Of a stretch of 10,817 nt of DNA, positions 1 through 6,216 are shown piece by piece. The translations under genes were made by a program, and so were the position numbers. Each line of letters opens with the position of its first letter. Within the stretch, counting starts at the first letter, position 1. The notes under the pieces were generated by a model. That model was not told the origin of the DNA, ran no database searches, and was given only the letters and a program-made list of their open reading frames with translations. The stretch spans positions 1 to 10,817 of the forward strand of contig JAITKE010000008.1 in assembly GCA_031278595.1 (NCBI GenBank), given 5' to 3'. The stretch comes from Puniceicoccales bacterium. GTDB taxonomy: Bacteria > Verrucomicrobiota > Verrucomicrobiia > Opitutales > JAIRLG01.

Positions 1-546
1 AATTCCCATGTCATCGAGGCCTGCCTACACCGAATTACAGACCTGTCGGAACATTATATTTACTTTAACGACGATGTCTTTCTCGGCACGCCCACGAGGC
101 CGCAGGACTTTTTCTGCGGCAATGGAATGGCTCATAAGTTCTACTCTCCCAAGCGCATTCTTTTAGACCCCGACAATCCTACACAGATGGCCAACCTCCG
201 CGTCCAGGCCTGCCTGAAAAAGGAATACGGCCTCACGATCCAAAGCTTTTTCCTCCACCTGGTCCACACGCAGCAGCGGTCGGTGGCCGAAGCCATCGAG
301 CGGCGCTGGCCCGAGATATACGGAGAACTGCTCACCCATCGGTTTCGCTCGCCCGAGGACTGGACAGTCGCAACCCTACTGCACCCTTATGTCGCTTTTC
401 TGGAAGGGAAGGCACTCATGAATATCCTGCCCAAGATGGCCTATGTTCAGCTGGGAAGTTGCGGATACAAACTGTTTTTGAAAAAAATTCTTCAAAACAA
501 AAGACGGAATCCCTATAAAATTTTTTGCCTGAACGAGGCACTTTAG
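1..546 (+). CDS. Stealth-family hexose-1-phosphate transferase, 3' part, probably frameshifted at its end
   Basis: The reading frame is open from base 1, so the start lies outside the window; 181 codons remain. The first residues (NSHVIEACLHRI, then YIYFNDDVFLG) match conserved region 2 of Stealth proteins, and the stretch from about base 265 to 410 (HTQQRS, then HRFRSPEDW) matches region 3. Members of this family move sugar-phosphate units during synthesis of capsule or other surface polysaccharides, acting in the cytoplasm or at the inner membrane face. Region 4 begins (KIFCLNEAL) but is cut by TAG at 544-546. Bases 546-602 in another frame encode EMTERINFLKKFPWGMAY and a stop, which resembles the missing FL..FP tail, so a one-base loss in the run of T at 542-544 would explain the truncation. 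The gene is more AT-rich than its neighbours, as polysaccharide genes acquired by transfer often are. The family call is firm; the frameshift is inferred. Confidence 0.85.
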   Translation, partial: NSHVIEACLHRITDLSEHYIYFNDDVFLGTPTRPQDFFCGNGMAHKFYSPKRILLDPDNPTQMANLRVQACLKKEYGLTIQSFFLHLVHTQQRSVAEAIERRWPEIYGELLTHRFRSPEDWTVATLLHPYVAFLEGKALMNILPKMAYVQLGSCGYKLFLKKILQNKRRNPYKIFCLNEAL

Positions 547-675
547 AAATGACGGAGAGAATAAATTTCCTCAAAAAATTTCCATGGGGCATGGCTTACT
601 AACACTGGTCGATGTCACATTGACATTGGGTGAAAAGACTTGCTTTGAGGCCTTTTCCGGAGAACTCCCATCGCC

Positions 676-1320
676 ATGAAGATGAATCTCTACTACCGAA
701 GCGTGCGCCAGTTCTTCGCCCTCGCCTTTCGGGAGCTCTGGGGCGGTGAGGTCTACGGTTCGGAAAACCTCCCGCTCTCCGGCGCCTGTCTCCTGGCCGC
801 CAACCACGCCAGCTTCCTCGACCCGCCCTTCGTCGCCGCCGCCTGCCCGCAGCGGGAGATTTTTTACTTCGCGCGCCAGACATTGTTCCGGCCTGGCTTT
901 TGGCACTTCATCCTCTCGCGGATCAATACGATTCCCGTCGACCGAGACGGGGATTCCGACCTAAAAGCCATCCGGCGGGTTCTGAAGCTGCTCCACGAGG
1001 GCCAGGGGGTGACGATTTTCCCCGAGGGAACCCGCACGTCGGATGGATACTTCCAAGAGGCCCAAGCCGGGATCGGTTTCCTGTCCTGCCGGAGCGCCGT
1101 CCCGGTCGTTCCCCTCCGCCTCTTCGGCACCTACGCCATCTGGAATCGCCACCGCTCTGCTCCCGACTTCCACCGCCGGGCCCAGCTCGTCATCGGGCCA
1201 GCGATTCTCCCCGCCTTTTACGACCCGGGCCCCAGCCATCCTCAACGTTATTCGGAAAGCGCCCGACGCATCCTGAATGCCATCCGGCAGCTGTCGCTCC
1301 CCCGGCTCCAGCGGTTGTGA
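676..1320 (+). CDS. plsC: 1-acyl-sn-glycerol-3-phosphate acyltransferase (PlsC-like)
   Basis: The 214-residue protein carries the acyltransferase signature NHASFLD (catalytic His44 and Asp49 of the HX4D motif), the INTIPVDRDG block at 83-92 and FPEGTRT at 115-121, which binds the phosphate of the acceptor. The family transfers an acyl chain to lysophosphatidic acid to make phosphatidic acid, the precursor of membrane phospholipids, at the cytoplasmic membrane. The length is normal for a short PlsC. The hydrophobic stretch near residues 12-20 could anchor it in the membrane. The first ATG (676) is chosen because a GGAGA lies 12 bases upstream; the ATG at 682 would be too far away. It stands 130 bp after the Stealth gene and is followed directly by a palindrome cluster. 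The exact acceptor cannot be told from sequence, and other lysophospholipid acyltransferases share these motifs. Confidence 0.9.
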   Translation: MKMNLYYRSVRQFFALAFRELWGGEVYGSENLPLSGACLLAANHASFLDPPFVAAACPQREIFYFARQTLFRPGFWHFILSRINTIPVDRDGDSDLKAIRRVLKLLHEGQGVTIFPEGTRTSDGYFQEAQAGIGFLSCRSAVPVVPLRLFGTYAIWNRHRSAPDFHRRAQLVIGPAILPAFYDPGPSHPQRYSESARRILNAIRQLSLPRLQRL

Positions 1321-1367
1321 GTCCAGAATCTCCGGAGTCCGTGGACCCGAAGTGTGCAGGAGACAAT

Positions 1368-1560
1368 CCGCGGCCTTTGGAGCCCCGAAGGGGCTGCCTT
1401 TGGCTTCCAAAGGAAGCGGCCCGCCGAAGGCGGGCCTCCGCCGAAACCCCCGAAGGGGGCTTCGACGCAAAGGCAGCCCCAAACGGGCTCTGGCCCGCTA
1501 CGCGGGCCGCGCGGAGAGGCGAGGCGCAAGCGCCTCGTCCTTCCGCGCCAAAGGCGGCGG
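1368..1560 (+). repeat. Composite cloverleaf palindromic element E1, with another copy inside it
   Basis: An outer stem pairs 1368-1380 with 1548-1560 (13 bp, one mismatch, CTTTGG/CCAAAG at its inner end). Inside are three arms. The first is GAGCCCCG (1380-1387) with CGGGCTC (1484-1490), interrupted at its tip by a complete 91-bp element at 1390-1480. The second is GGCCCGC-TAC-GCGGGCC (1492-1508). The third is a 17-bp arm, 1511-1527 with 1530-1546, with three mismatches. The order is the same as in E4 and E5. The mismatches in the outer stem and third arm suggest this host copy is older than its guest. Confidence 0.8.
1390..1480 (+). repeat. Cloverleaf palindromic element E1n, nested in the first arm of E1
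   Basis: A perfect 13-bp outer stem joins 1390-1402 (GGGGCTGCCTTTG) and 1468-1480 (CAAAGGCAGCCCC). Three hairpins follow one another inside: GCTTCC-AAA-GGAAGC (1403-1417), GGCCCGCC-GAA-GGCGGGCC (1418-1436) and a 10-bp arm with one mismatch and loop GAA (1442-1464). Every loop has three bases. It is 91 bp long, the same as E2. Confidence 0.85.
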
Positions 1561-1610
1561 AAGAGAAAGGCGATTGGAAAGCATCGAACCTTAAGAAAAT
1601 CGAACTTTCC

Positions 1611-1762
1611 CACCCACTCGGAGCCCAACAGGCTCGGCGGGCCTCCGCTCGGCTGGCTTTGTCCGGTACCAGGGCGAAGTTCCGGGGCAGCGGGAGAAAA
1701 CCTTCCCCTTCCCCCCGGCACCGGCTCCAACAGGCCCACGGGCCCCTGCTCGGCTGGCTTTG
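1611..1762 (+). repeat. Direct repeat of about 50 bp, 101 bp apart, ending in the E2 outer-stem sequence
   Basis: Bases 1611-1661 and 1712-1762 are imperfect copies that share CCAACAGG and end in the identical CTCGGCTGGCTTTG. The second copy supplies the left outer stem of E2; the first has no pairing partner of its own. Between them lies a GC-rich spacer with weak internal pairing (CCGGTACC with GGCACCGG). Confidence 0.7.
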
Positions 1763-1841
1763 CCCGCCGGAAAGGCCTTCGGCCTTTCCGGCGGGCGGCC
1801 CGCTCCGCGGGCCCGATTTCTCCGAAATCGAAAGCCAGCCG
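1751..1841 (-). repeat. Cloverleaf palindromic element E2 (inverted relative to E1n, E4 and E5)
   Basis: A perfect 11-bp outer stem joins 1751-1761 (CGGCTGGCTTT) and 1831-1841. Inside are three perfect hairpins: a 16-bp arm with loop TTC (1762-1796), GGCCCGC-TCC-GCGGGCC (1797-1813) and CGATTTC-TCC-GAAATCG (1814-1830). The order long arm, GGCCCGC arm, ATT arm is the reverse of E4. The hairpins abut without any unpaired base between them. Confidence 0.9.
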
Positions 1842-1877
1842 GCGGTCACCCCGGTCAGAGGGATTCATTCCAAGCCA

Positions 1878-1906
1878 TTGACCTTTCCGGGGGCTTGAAC
1901 TATTCT
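1878..1906 (+). promoter_or_regulatory. Putative sigma70-type promoter of the MFS gene at 1914
   Basis: TTGACC (1878-1883), 17 bases, then TATTCT (1901-1906): five and four matches to the housekeeping consensus with the ideal spacing. Transcription would start close to the ATG at 1914, only seven bases after the -10 box, so the message would be leaderless or nearly so. This agrees with the absence of any Shine-Dalgarno sequence there (the bases before ATG are pyrimidine-rich). Confidence 0.45.
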
Positions 1907-1913
1907 CCTCTCC

Positions 1914-3137
1914 ATGCCCAATGCCTCCAGCGATGAGCTGCCGCTCGCCGAGCGCTCCCGCCTGACTTTTCGCTACGACACCCTCCGGCAAGCCTTCCAG
2001 GGCATTCTGGAGGCCGGCTTCAAGACCTATATCCTGCTCATCGCCATCCGGGTCTTCCACATGGGCGCCTGGGAGAAATCCCTCCTCTCCTCCGCCGGCT
2101 TCGCCGGCCTGCTCTGCGCCCCGCTGGTCATGAGGGGGATGGCCCGCAGTTCCTGGACGAGTATGCAGATCACCGCCCTCTATTTCTTCCTGGTCGCCGT
2201 CTGCTTCTTGGTCGCCGCCCTGAGCCGAGACGCGGGACTCTACCTCGTCCTCCTCGTCGCCGCCCGATTCATCTACAAGCAGCAGATTCCGCTCATGATC
2301 GACGTCTACGGGCATAACTACGCGGCGGACGAGCGCGGTTCCAAATTGGGATTCTCCATGTTCTTCCTGGCAACGGTCAGCGTTCTCTTCTCCCTCCTGG
2401 CCGGCCAATGGCTCGACCGGCACCTGGAGGCCTACCGCTGGATCCTCCTCGTCATCGCACTCTCGGCATTGGGAAGCGCGATGAGTTTTCTAAAAATTCC
2501 CTCCCGCAGGATTCCGAGCAATCCAAACCACCGCTGGGCCAATTTCAGCCTGCTCTGGAAGGACAAGCTCTTCACCGCCATCGTCCTCATCTGGGCCCTG
2601 GAGGGCATCGCCAACCAGATGACCATTCCCCTGCGGGTCGAATATGTCGCCCATGAGCGCTACGGGCTCAACTTCTCCAACCACTGGGTCACCCTGCTGA
2701 CCTGCGTCGTGCCCTCCGCCTTTCGCATCCTGAGCTCTCCGCTCTGGGGTTACCTCTTCGACCGCCTCTCCCTCGTCCAGCTGAAGCTGTGGATCAACGG
2801 CCTACTCCTGCTGGGAACCCTGGGCTATTTCCTCTCCTCATCCCTACTCGGCATCCTCATCGGCTCCTGCTTCATCGGCATCGCCTACGGCGGAGGGGTC
2901 ATCGCCTGGAGCCTCTGGGTCACGAAAATCGTCCCGGAGGAGTCCTGCGGCGATTACTTCAGCCTCAGCGCGGCGGAATTCGGCCTGCGCAGTTTCATCT
3001 CCCCCTTCATCGGCTACGCCCTGCTGGAGGGGACGCAGTCCCTGCTCTGCGTCGTCGTCATCGCCGTGCTCCTGATCGCCCTGTCTTCGCTCGGATTTTG
3101 GCTCATCCGCCATCATGAGCGCTTGCGCTCCTCCTAA
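1914..3137 (+). CDS. MFS transporter (MFS1), substrate unknown
   Basis: A 407-residue hydrophobic protein with about twelve membrane segments in two halves, separated by a basic cytoplasmic loop near residues 200-215 (KIPSRRIPSNPNHRW). This is the usual size and plan of a major facilitator secondary transporter of the inner membrane. After the first segments it has MRGMARSSW rather than the classic GxxxDRxGRR loop, but a related GQWLDRHLEAYRW occurs near residue 164 and GYLFDRLSL in the second half. I do not recognise the substrate. The gene lies 35 bp before pheT on the same strand and may be transcribed with it. A good promoter sits right at its start, and no ribosome-binding site is visible. 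Distantly related permeases for sugars or peptides remain possible. Confidence 0.85.
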   Translation: MPNASSDELPLAERSRLTFRYDTLRQAFQGILEAGFKTYILLIAIRVFHMGAWEKSLLSSAGFAGLLCAPLVMRGMARSSWTSMQITALYFFLVAVCFLVAALSRDAGLYLVLLVAARFIYKQQIPLMIDVYGHNYAADERGSKLGFSMFFLATVSVLFSLLAGQWLDRHLEAYRWILLVIALSALGSAMSFLKIPSRRIPSNPNHRWANFSLLWKDKLFTAIVLIWALEGIANQMTIPLRVEYVAHERYGLNFSNHWVTLLTCVVPSAFRILSSPLWGYLFDRLSLVQLKLWINGLLLLGTLGYFLSSSLLGILIGSCFIGIAYGGGVIAWSLWVTKIVPEESCGDYFSLSAAEFGLRSFISPFIGYALLEGTQSLLCVVVIAVLLIALSSLGFWLIRHHERLRSS

Positions 3138-3172
3138 AATCTCTCCAGAATCGCCAACATCCTGGTGGTTTT

Positions 3173-5890
3173 ATGAAAATCGACCTGAAATGGCTGAAGC
3201 GGCACGTGGACATTCCGGTTCCCGCCGCGGAGCTGGTCGAGATCTTTCCGAAGCTCGGGATGGAGGTGGAGGCGAGTCCCATCGGCGGCCTGGACTTCCC
3301 GCCCAGCCTGGTCGTGGGCGAAATCCTTTCCATCGCCGCCCATCCCAAAGCCGACCGCCTACGGGTCTGCCAGGTCCAGGTCGACGGAGGGAAGTCCCGG
3401 ACCATCGTCTGCGGGGCGAAGAACTTCAAACCGGGAGACCGCGTGCCGGTCGCCCTGCCCGGCAGCCTCCTGCCGGATGGCCTCAGGATCGAGGCCCGCG
3501 AGCTTCGCGGCATCCGCTCGGAGGGCATGATGTGCAGCGCCCGGGAGCTGGGTCTCTCCGACGAGCACGAAGGCCTTCTCATCCTGTCGGAAAATCCCAC
3601 CATCGGGACGGCCATCCGGGAGCTCTTCCCCCTGGAAGAGGCCGATTTCGAAATCGAGACGACGGCCAATCGCGGCGAGCTCCTGAGCCACCTGGGCGTG
3701 GCCCGAGAATTGGCCGCGTTTTTCCGAAAGCCGCTGCGGGAAGAGGCCTTTCCGATTCCCCTGGCTCCTTATCCTGTGGCGCCGGCGGGCGGTTTGAGCA
3801 AGGAAGTTCTCCTGCAATCGGCGGAAGTGCCCTACTACTGCCTCTTCGAAATCCACGACCTCCGGGTGGGCGAAAGCCCGGACTGGCTGCAGCGCGACCT
3901 GAAGGCCATCGGCCTTCGGCCGATCAACAACGTCGTCGACCTCAGCAACTGGATCCTCTTCGACTGCGGTCAGCCGCTCCATGCCTTCGATGCCGATGCA
4001 CTGCGGGGCGACAGCCTCCAGGTCCGGCCGGCCCGGCAAGGAGAGCGTATCCGGACCCTCGACGGGCAGGAACGCCCGCTCGAAGAGGGGATACTCGTCA
4101 TCGCCGATGAGAAGTCTCCTCTATCCATCGCCGGCGTCATGGGGGGCGCCTCCTCCGCCATCCGGCCGGACACCCGTCATATTTTCCTCGAGAGTGCCTA
4201 CTTTCATCCCGCCAGTGTCCGGCGCAGCAGCCAAGCACTCGACCTGCGCAGCGACAGTTCCCACCGCTTCGAGCGCGACATCGACCCGGGTCGGACGCTC
4301 GTGGCCGGCCAATGGGCCGTGCGGCTGATCCTGCAGGTCTGCGGCGGAACGCTAAAGGGCTGCCGCGTCCTGGGCCAGCCCTCACGCGAGAGGCGGGTCA
4401 TCGAACTGACGCCCTCCTGGGTGGCGGAGCGCTGCGGTTGTCCCTTAGCTCCTGAGGACGTGGCCGAAAATCTGACGGCGCTCGGCTATGGGGTCGACCA
4501 GGCCCAGCTGCCCTGGAAGGTGGAAGTGCCCAGCTGTCGCGCCGACGTTCATCGCCCCATCGACCTGGTGGAGGAATTTCTGAGAATTTACGGCAATGAA
4601 AGGATTCCCCTTTCGCCGCCTTCGGCCCCCGTCCACCATCGGGGAGATGCCGCCGCCGCCCTCTATTTCCGCGAGGTGGCCGACTACCTCCGCCACCGCG
4701 GCGCCGTCGAGGCCATCCACAGCTCCTTCCGCTCCGAAGCGGAAACAGGCTTTTGGGAAAAAAATCTCCAGGCGCTCCGAAGCGAAAACCCCTCCGAAAT
4801 TGAAGCGGGTTTTGGGGAGCAAGATTCCCGAGCATTTCAAATTGAAAACCGCTCCGAAGCGGAAGCGAGCTTGGGAGAGAAAGATTTCTCAACGGGCTGC
4901 CATGGCCCGTCTGCCCCCTCGGCGGAGCCGAGGGGGCAGACTGCGGCATTCCGGCGGAATGCCGCCCTTTGCGAAGCAAAGGGGGCCATGGCAGCGGTCC
5001 TGCCCGGAGCTGTAAAAATACTCCGGATCGAAAACCCCAGTGTGGAAAACCAGAGCCACCTGCGTCCTAGCCTCATCCCCGGACTGCTGGATACGCTGAC
5101 CCACAACCGGCAGAGCGGCCAGGAAATCCCGAGGCTCTTCGAGAACGGACACGTCTTCATCCCCTACGGGGGAAAATTGTGGGAAGTCTATGCGACGGCC
5201 TACGTTCAGGTGCTCGGTTTCCAGCGGCGGCACTGGGAAAAGCTTCCGGCTCCCGGGCTGATGGGGCTCAAGGCTACGGCCCTGGCCCTGGCCGCCATCG
5301 CCCAGATATCGGAAGAAATTCTCCTGGAAAAAGGAGCGGAGCCGGGTGGCCTGTGGTCAGAGGAGAATAGCTGGCACTGCGGAGACTTTTTGGGGAAGAA
5401 CTACCGCCTCCGGCTCGGCATCCTCGACCCGTCCGGCGGTCCCTGGGAATTGCCCTATCCCATCGCCGCGGTGGAGATCTGCCTTCTCCCCAGGTACTTT
5501 GAGGAGAAAAGCCGCGTCGAGCCGCGTTTCCGTCCCTTCAGCCTCTATCCCAGAGCCTCGCGGGATTTGGCCCTGCTACTGGAGCGCTCCGTACCGGCCG
5601 AAACCGTGCGGCGGGACGTGCTGCGCTTGGCCAAACGGGCGGCGGGCCGGCACTTCGAAGTGGAGGAGGTGGAGATTTTCGACCTCCATGAAGGGGAAAA
5701 TCTCCCGCCGGGGAAGAAAAGCCTTGCGCTGGCCATTGATTTTCACTCCGAGCAGCGCACGCTCCGGGAATCGGAGGTGCAGCACGCTTTCGAACTGCTC
5801 CAGCGCTTCATCCTTCGGGAAACTCCCTACGAAATCCGCTGTGACAAAGAGCATAACGCCGTCCTGCAATTGGAAGGCAGTCCCTTATGA
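3173..5890 (+). CDS. pheT: Phenylalanyl-tRNA synthetase beta subunit, with an in-frame repeat and element insertion
   Basis: The beta subunit of the alpha2-beta2 enzyme that charges tRNA-Phe in the cytoplasm. Domains in order: N-terminal part and EMAP/OB tRNA-binding fold (about 40-150, with VVGEIL, HPKADRLRVC, IVCGAKNFKPGD, GMMCS); B3/4 editing domain (about 205-375, with RPINNVVDLSNW and GQPLHAFDAD); B5 domain (about 400-475); catalytic-like core (about 480-780, with SHLRPSLIPGLLDTL); and FDX-ACB anticodon-binding domain (about 783-895, with FSLYPRASRDLALLL). At 905 residues it is roughly 100 longer than usual. The excess lies at residues 519-608, a spot where other PheT proteins have a short linker, and consists of 20-residue repeats followed by a translated palindromic element. 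No pheS is in the window, although it often precedes pheT. The ATG at 3173 gives the standard MKIDLKWLK start; a weak GGTGG lies about five bases upstream. The stop overlaps a relict ATG (ATGA). Confidence 0.96.
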   Translation: MKIDLKWLKRHVDIPVPAAELVEIFPKLGMEVEASPIGGLDFPPSLVVGEILSIAAHPKADRLRVCQVQVDGGKSRTIVCGAKNFKPGDRVPVALPGSLLPDGLRIEARELRGIRSEGMMCSARELGLSDEHEGLLILSENPTIGTAIRELFPLEEADFEIETTANRGELLSHLGVARELAAFFRKPLREEAFPIPLAPYPVAPAGGLSKEVLLQSAEVPYYCLFEIHDLRVGESPDWLQRDLKAIGLRPINNVVDLSNWILFDCGQPLHAFDADALRGDSLQVRPARQGERIRTLDGQERPLEEGILVIADEKSPLSIAGVMGGASSAIRPDTRHIFLESAYFHPASVRRSSQALDLRSDSSHRFERDIDPGRTLVAGQWAVRLILQVCGGTLKGCRVLGQPSRERRVIELTPSWVAERCGCPLAPEDVAENLTALGYGVDQAQLPWKVEVPSCRADVHRPIDLVEEFLRIYGNERIPLSPPSAPVHHRGDAAAALYFREVADYLRHRGAVEAIHSSFRSEAETGFWEKNLQALRSENPSEIEAGFGEQDSRAFQIENRSEAEASLGEKDFSTGCHGPSAPSAEPRGQTAAFRRNAALCEAKGAMAAVLPGAVKILRIENPSVENQSHLRPSLIPGLLDTLTHNRQSGQEIPRLFENGHVFIPYGGKLWEVYATAYVQVLGFQRRHWEKLPAPGLMGLKATALALAAIAQISEEILLEKGAEPGGLWSEENSWHCGDFLGKNYRLRLGILDPSGGPWELPYPIAAVEICLLPRYFEEKSRVEPRFRPFSLYPRASRDLALLLERSVPAETVRRDVLRLAKRAAGRHFEVEEVEIFDLHEGENLPPGKKSLALAIDFHSEQRTLRESEVQHAFELLQRFILRETPYEIRCDKEHNAVLQLEGSPL
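4727..4890 (+). repeat. Tandem repeat inside pheT, period 60 bp (20 residues), about 2.7 copies
   Basis: Units begin near 4727, 4787 and 4847 with TCCGAA and stay in register at exactly 60 bp. In protein they read RSEAETGFWEKN, PSEIEAGFGEQD and RSEAEASLGEKD, each about 20 residues apart. Each unit contains a small palindrome around CGCTCCGAAGCG or a decayed version of it, and a block like GGCTTTTGGG that recalls the outer stem of the cloverleaf elements. The array ends directly before E3. Confidence 0.85.
4896..4995 (+). repeat. Cloverleaf palindromic element E3, in frame inside pheT
   Basis: A perfect 13-bp outer stem joins 4896-4908 (GCTGCCATGGCCC) and 4983-4995. Inside are three perfect hairpins with three-base loops: a 15-bp arm, loop GGA (4909-4941); GCGGCATTCC-GGC-GGAATGCCGC (4943-4965); and CCTTTGC-GAA-GCAAAGG (4966-4982). 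It keeps the ATTCC arm but lacks a GGCCCGC arm, so it is the most divergent copy. It is read through in the pheT frame (residues 575-608) without a stop. The orientation is unclear; + is nominal. Confidence 0.88.
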
Positions 5891-5945
5891 AGAGGGAGGA
5901 GCTTAGCATGGGGCAAAAGAGGAGCATGAAGTGAAAGAGGAGCAG
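5858..5945 (+). pseudogene. Left copy of the pheT-end/MFS-start duplication, with a dead MFS start
   Basis: This copy includes the real end of pheT (VLQLEGSPL, TGA at 5888-5890) and an overlapping ATG at 5887 in the same frame as the MFS gene downstream. It encodes MKREELSMGQKRSMK and then stops at 5932-5934. Compared with the right copy (6188-6276) it lacks one base shortly before GTGAAAGAGGA, which explains the stop. It looks like the original, now inactive, 5' end of MFS2. Confidence 0.65.
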
Positions 5946-6216
5946 TCCCCTTCCGGCGATGGGCCTGTCGGTCGCCAGGGTGAGAGGTCGGAAGGCGGGT
6001 TTTTCTGGCCGGCTTTCGATTCCTACGGAATCGGCGGCCCGCTCCGCGGGCCGCGCAGGGGGCGAGAAAAAAGCATTTTTCTCGCCCTCCTGGAAAGCCG
6101 GCCAGCAAAAAAACCAAGCACTCAGCGAAAAATCAGCCAACTTCCCGTCGGCGAATGGCCCGGAGCGTATGGCTGGCGAAACCCAAAGCCGCCCTGCATC
6201 TAAAAGGCAGTCCCTC
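5946..6216. other. Region between pheT and MFS2 holding element E4
   Basis: This stretch holds element E4 with about 60-110 bp on each side. The frame of MFS2 stays open from an ATG at 5959 through the element, so an N-terminal extension of 86 residues is formally possible. The duplication around it argues that the true start is at 6217. The segment 6188-6216 repeats the last codons of pheT (ALHLKGSPS in place of VLQLEGSPL). Confidence 0.7.
6005..6105 (+). repeat. Cloverleaf palindromic element E4
   Basis: A perfect 12-bp outer stem joins 6005-6016 (CTGGCCGGCTTT) and 6094-6105; it continues outward as a T-run facing an A-run with one bulged base, to about 5998 and 6114. Inside are CGATTCC-TAC-GGAATCG (6017-6033), CGGCCCGC-TCC-GCGGGCCG (6035-6053) and a third arm pairing GGGCGAGAAAAA (6060-6071) with its complement (6076-6087) around AGCA. 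This is the clearest forward copy. Confidence 0.9.

Larger units (their letters stand above)
1321..1913. other. Gene-free 593-bp stretch filled with palindromic elements
   Basis: No convincing gene lies here. Long open frames cross it only because the GC-rich palindromes contain few stops. It holds one composite cloverleaf element (1368-1560), a spacer of about 190 bp containing a long direct repeat (1611-1762), a second cloverleaf element (1751-1841) and the putative promoter of the MFS gene. The strong hairpins directly after plsC could end transcription, but no T-run follows any of them, so this is only a possibility. Confidence 0.8.

Noticed and set aside
575..594. Hairpin CCATG-GGG-CATGG next to an A/T run as a terminator on the - strand
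   Set aside because: The stem is only five base pairs and no gene on the - strand would need it.
620..648. TTGACA at 620-625 as a promoter of plsC
   Set aside because: No acceptable -10 box lies 16-18 bases downstream (CTTTGA at best).
1368..1841. CRISPR array or integron attC sites
   Set aside because: There are no regularly spaced identical repeats with unique spacers and no cas or integrase gene; the attC landmarks are absent.
900..1898. Open frame of 332 codons on the + strand across the end of plsC and the palindrome cluster
   Set aside because: It overlaps plsC in another frame, is made of Arg/Pro/Ala/Ser typical of GC-rich shadow frames, and runs through non-coding palindromes.
1248..2423. 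Antisense open frame of 391 codons
   Set aside because: It covers the MFS gene and the palindromes, has no recognisable domain, and arises because stops are rare in this composition.
5959..6216. N-terminal extension of MFS2 by 86 residues through E4
   Set aside because: The duplicated junction shows that the ATG at 6217 corresponds to the ancestral start; the extension would translate the element and a pheT remnant.
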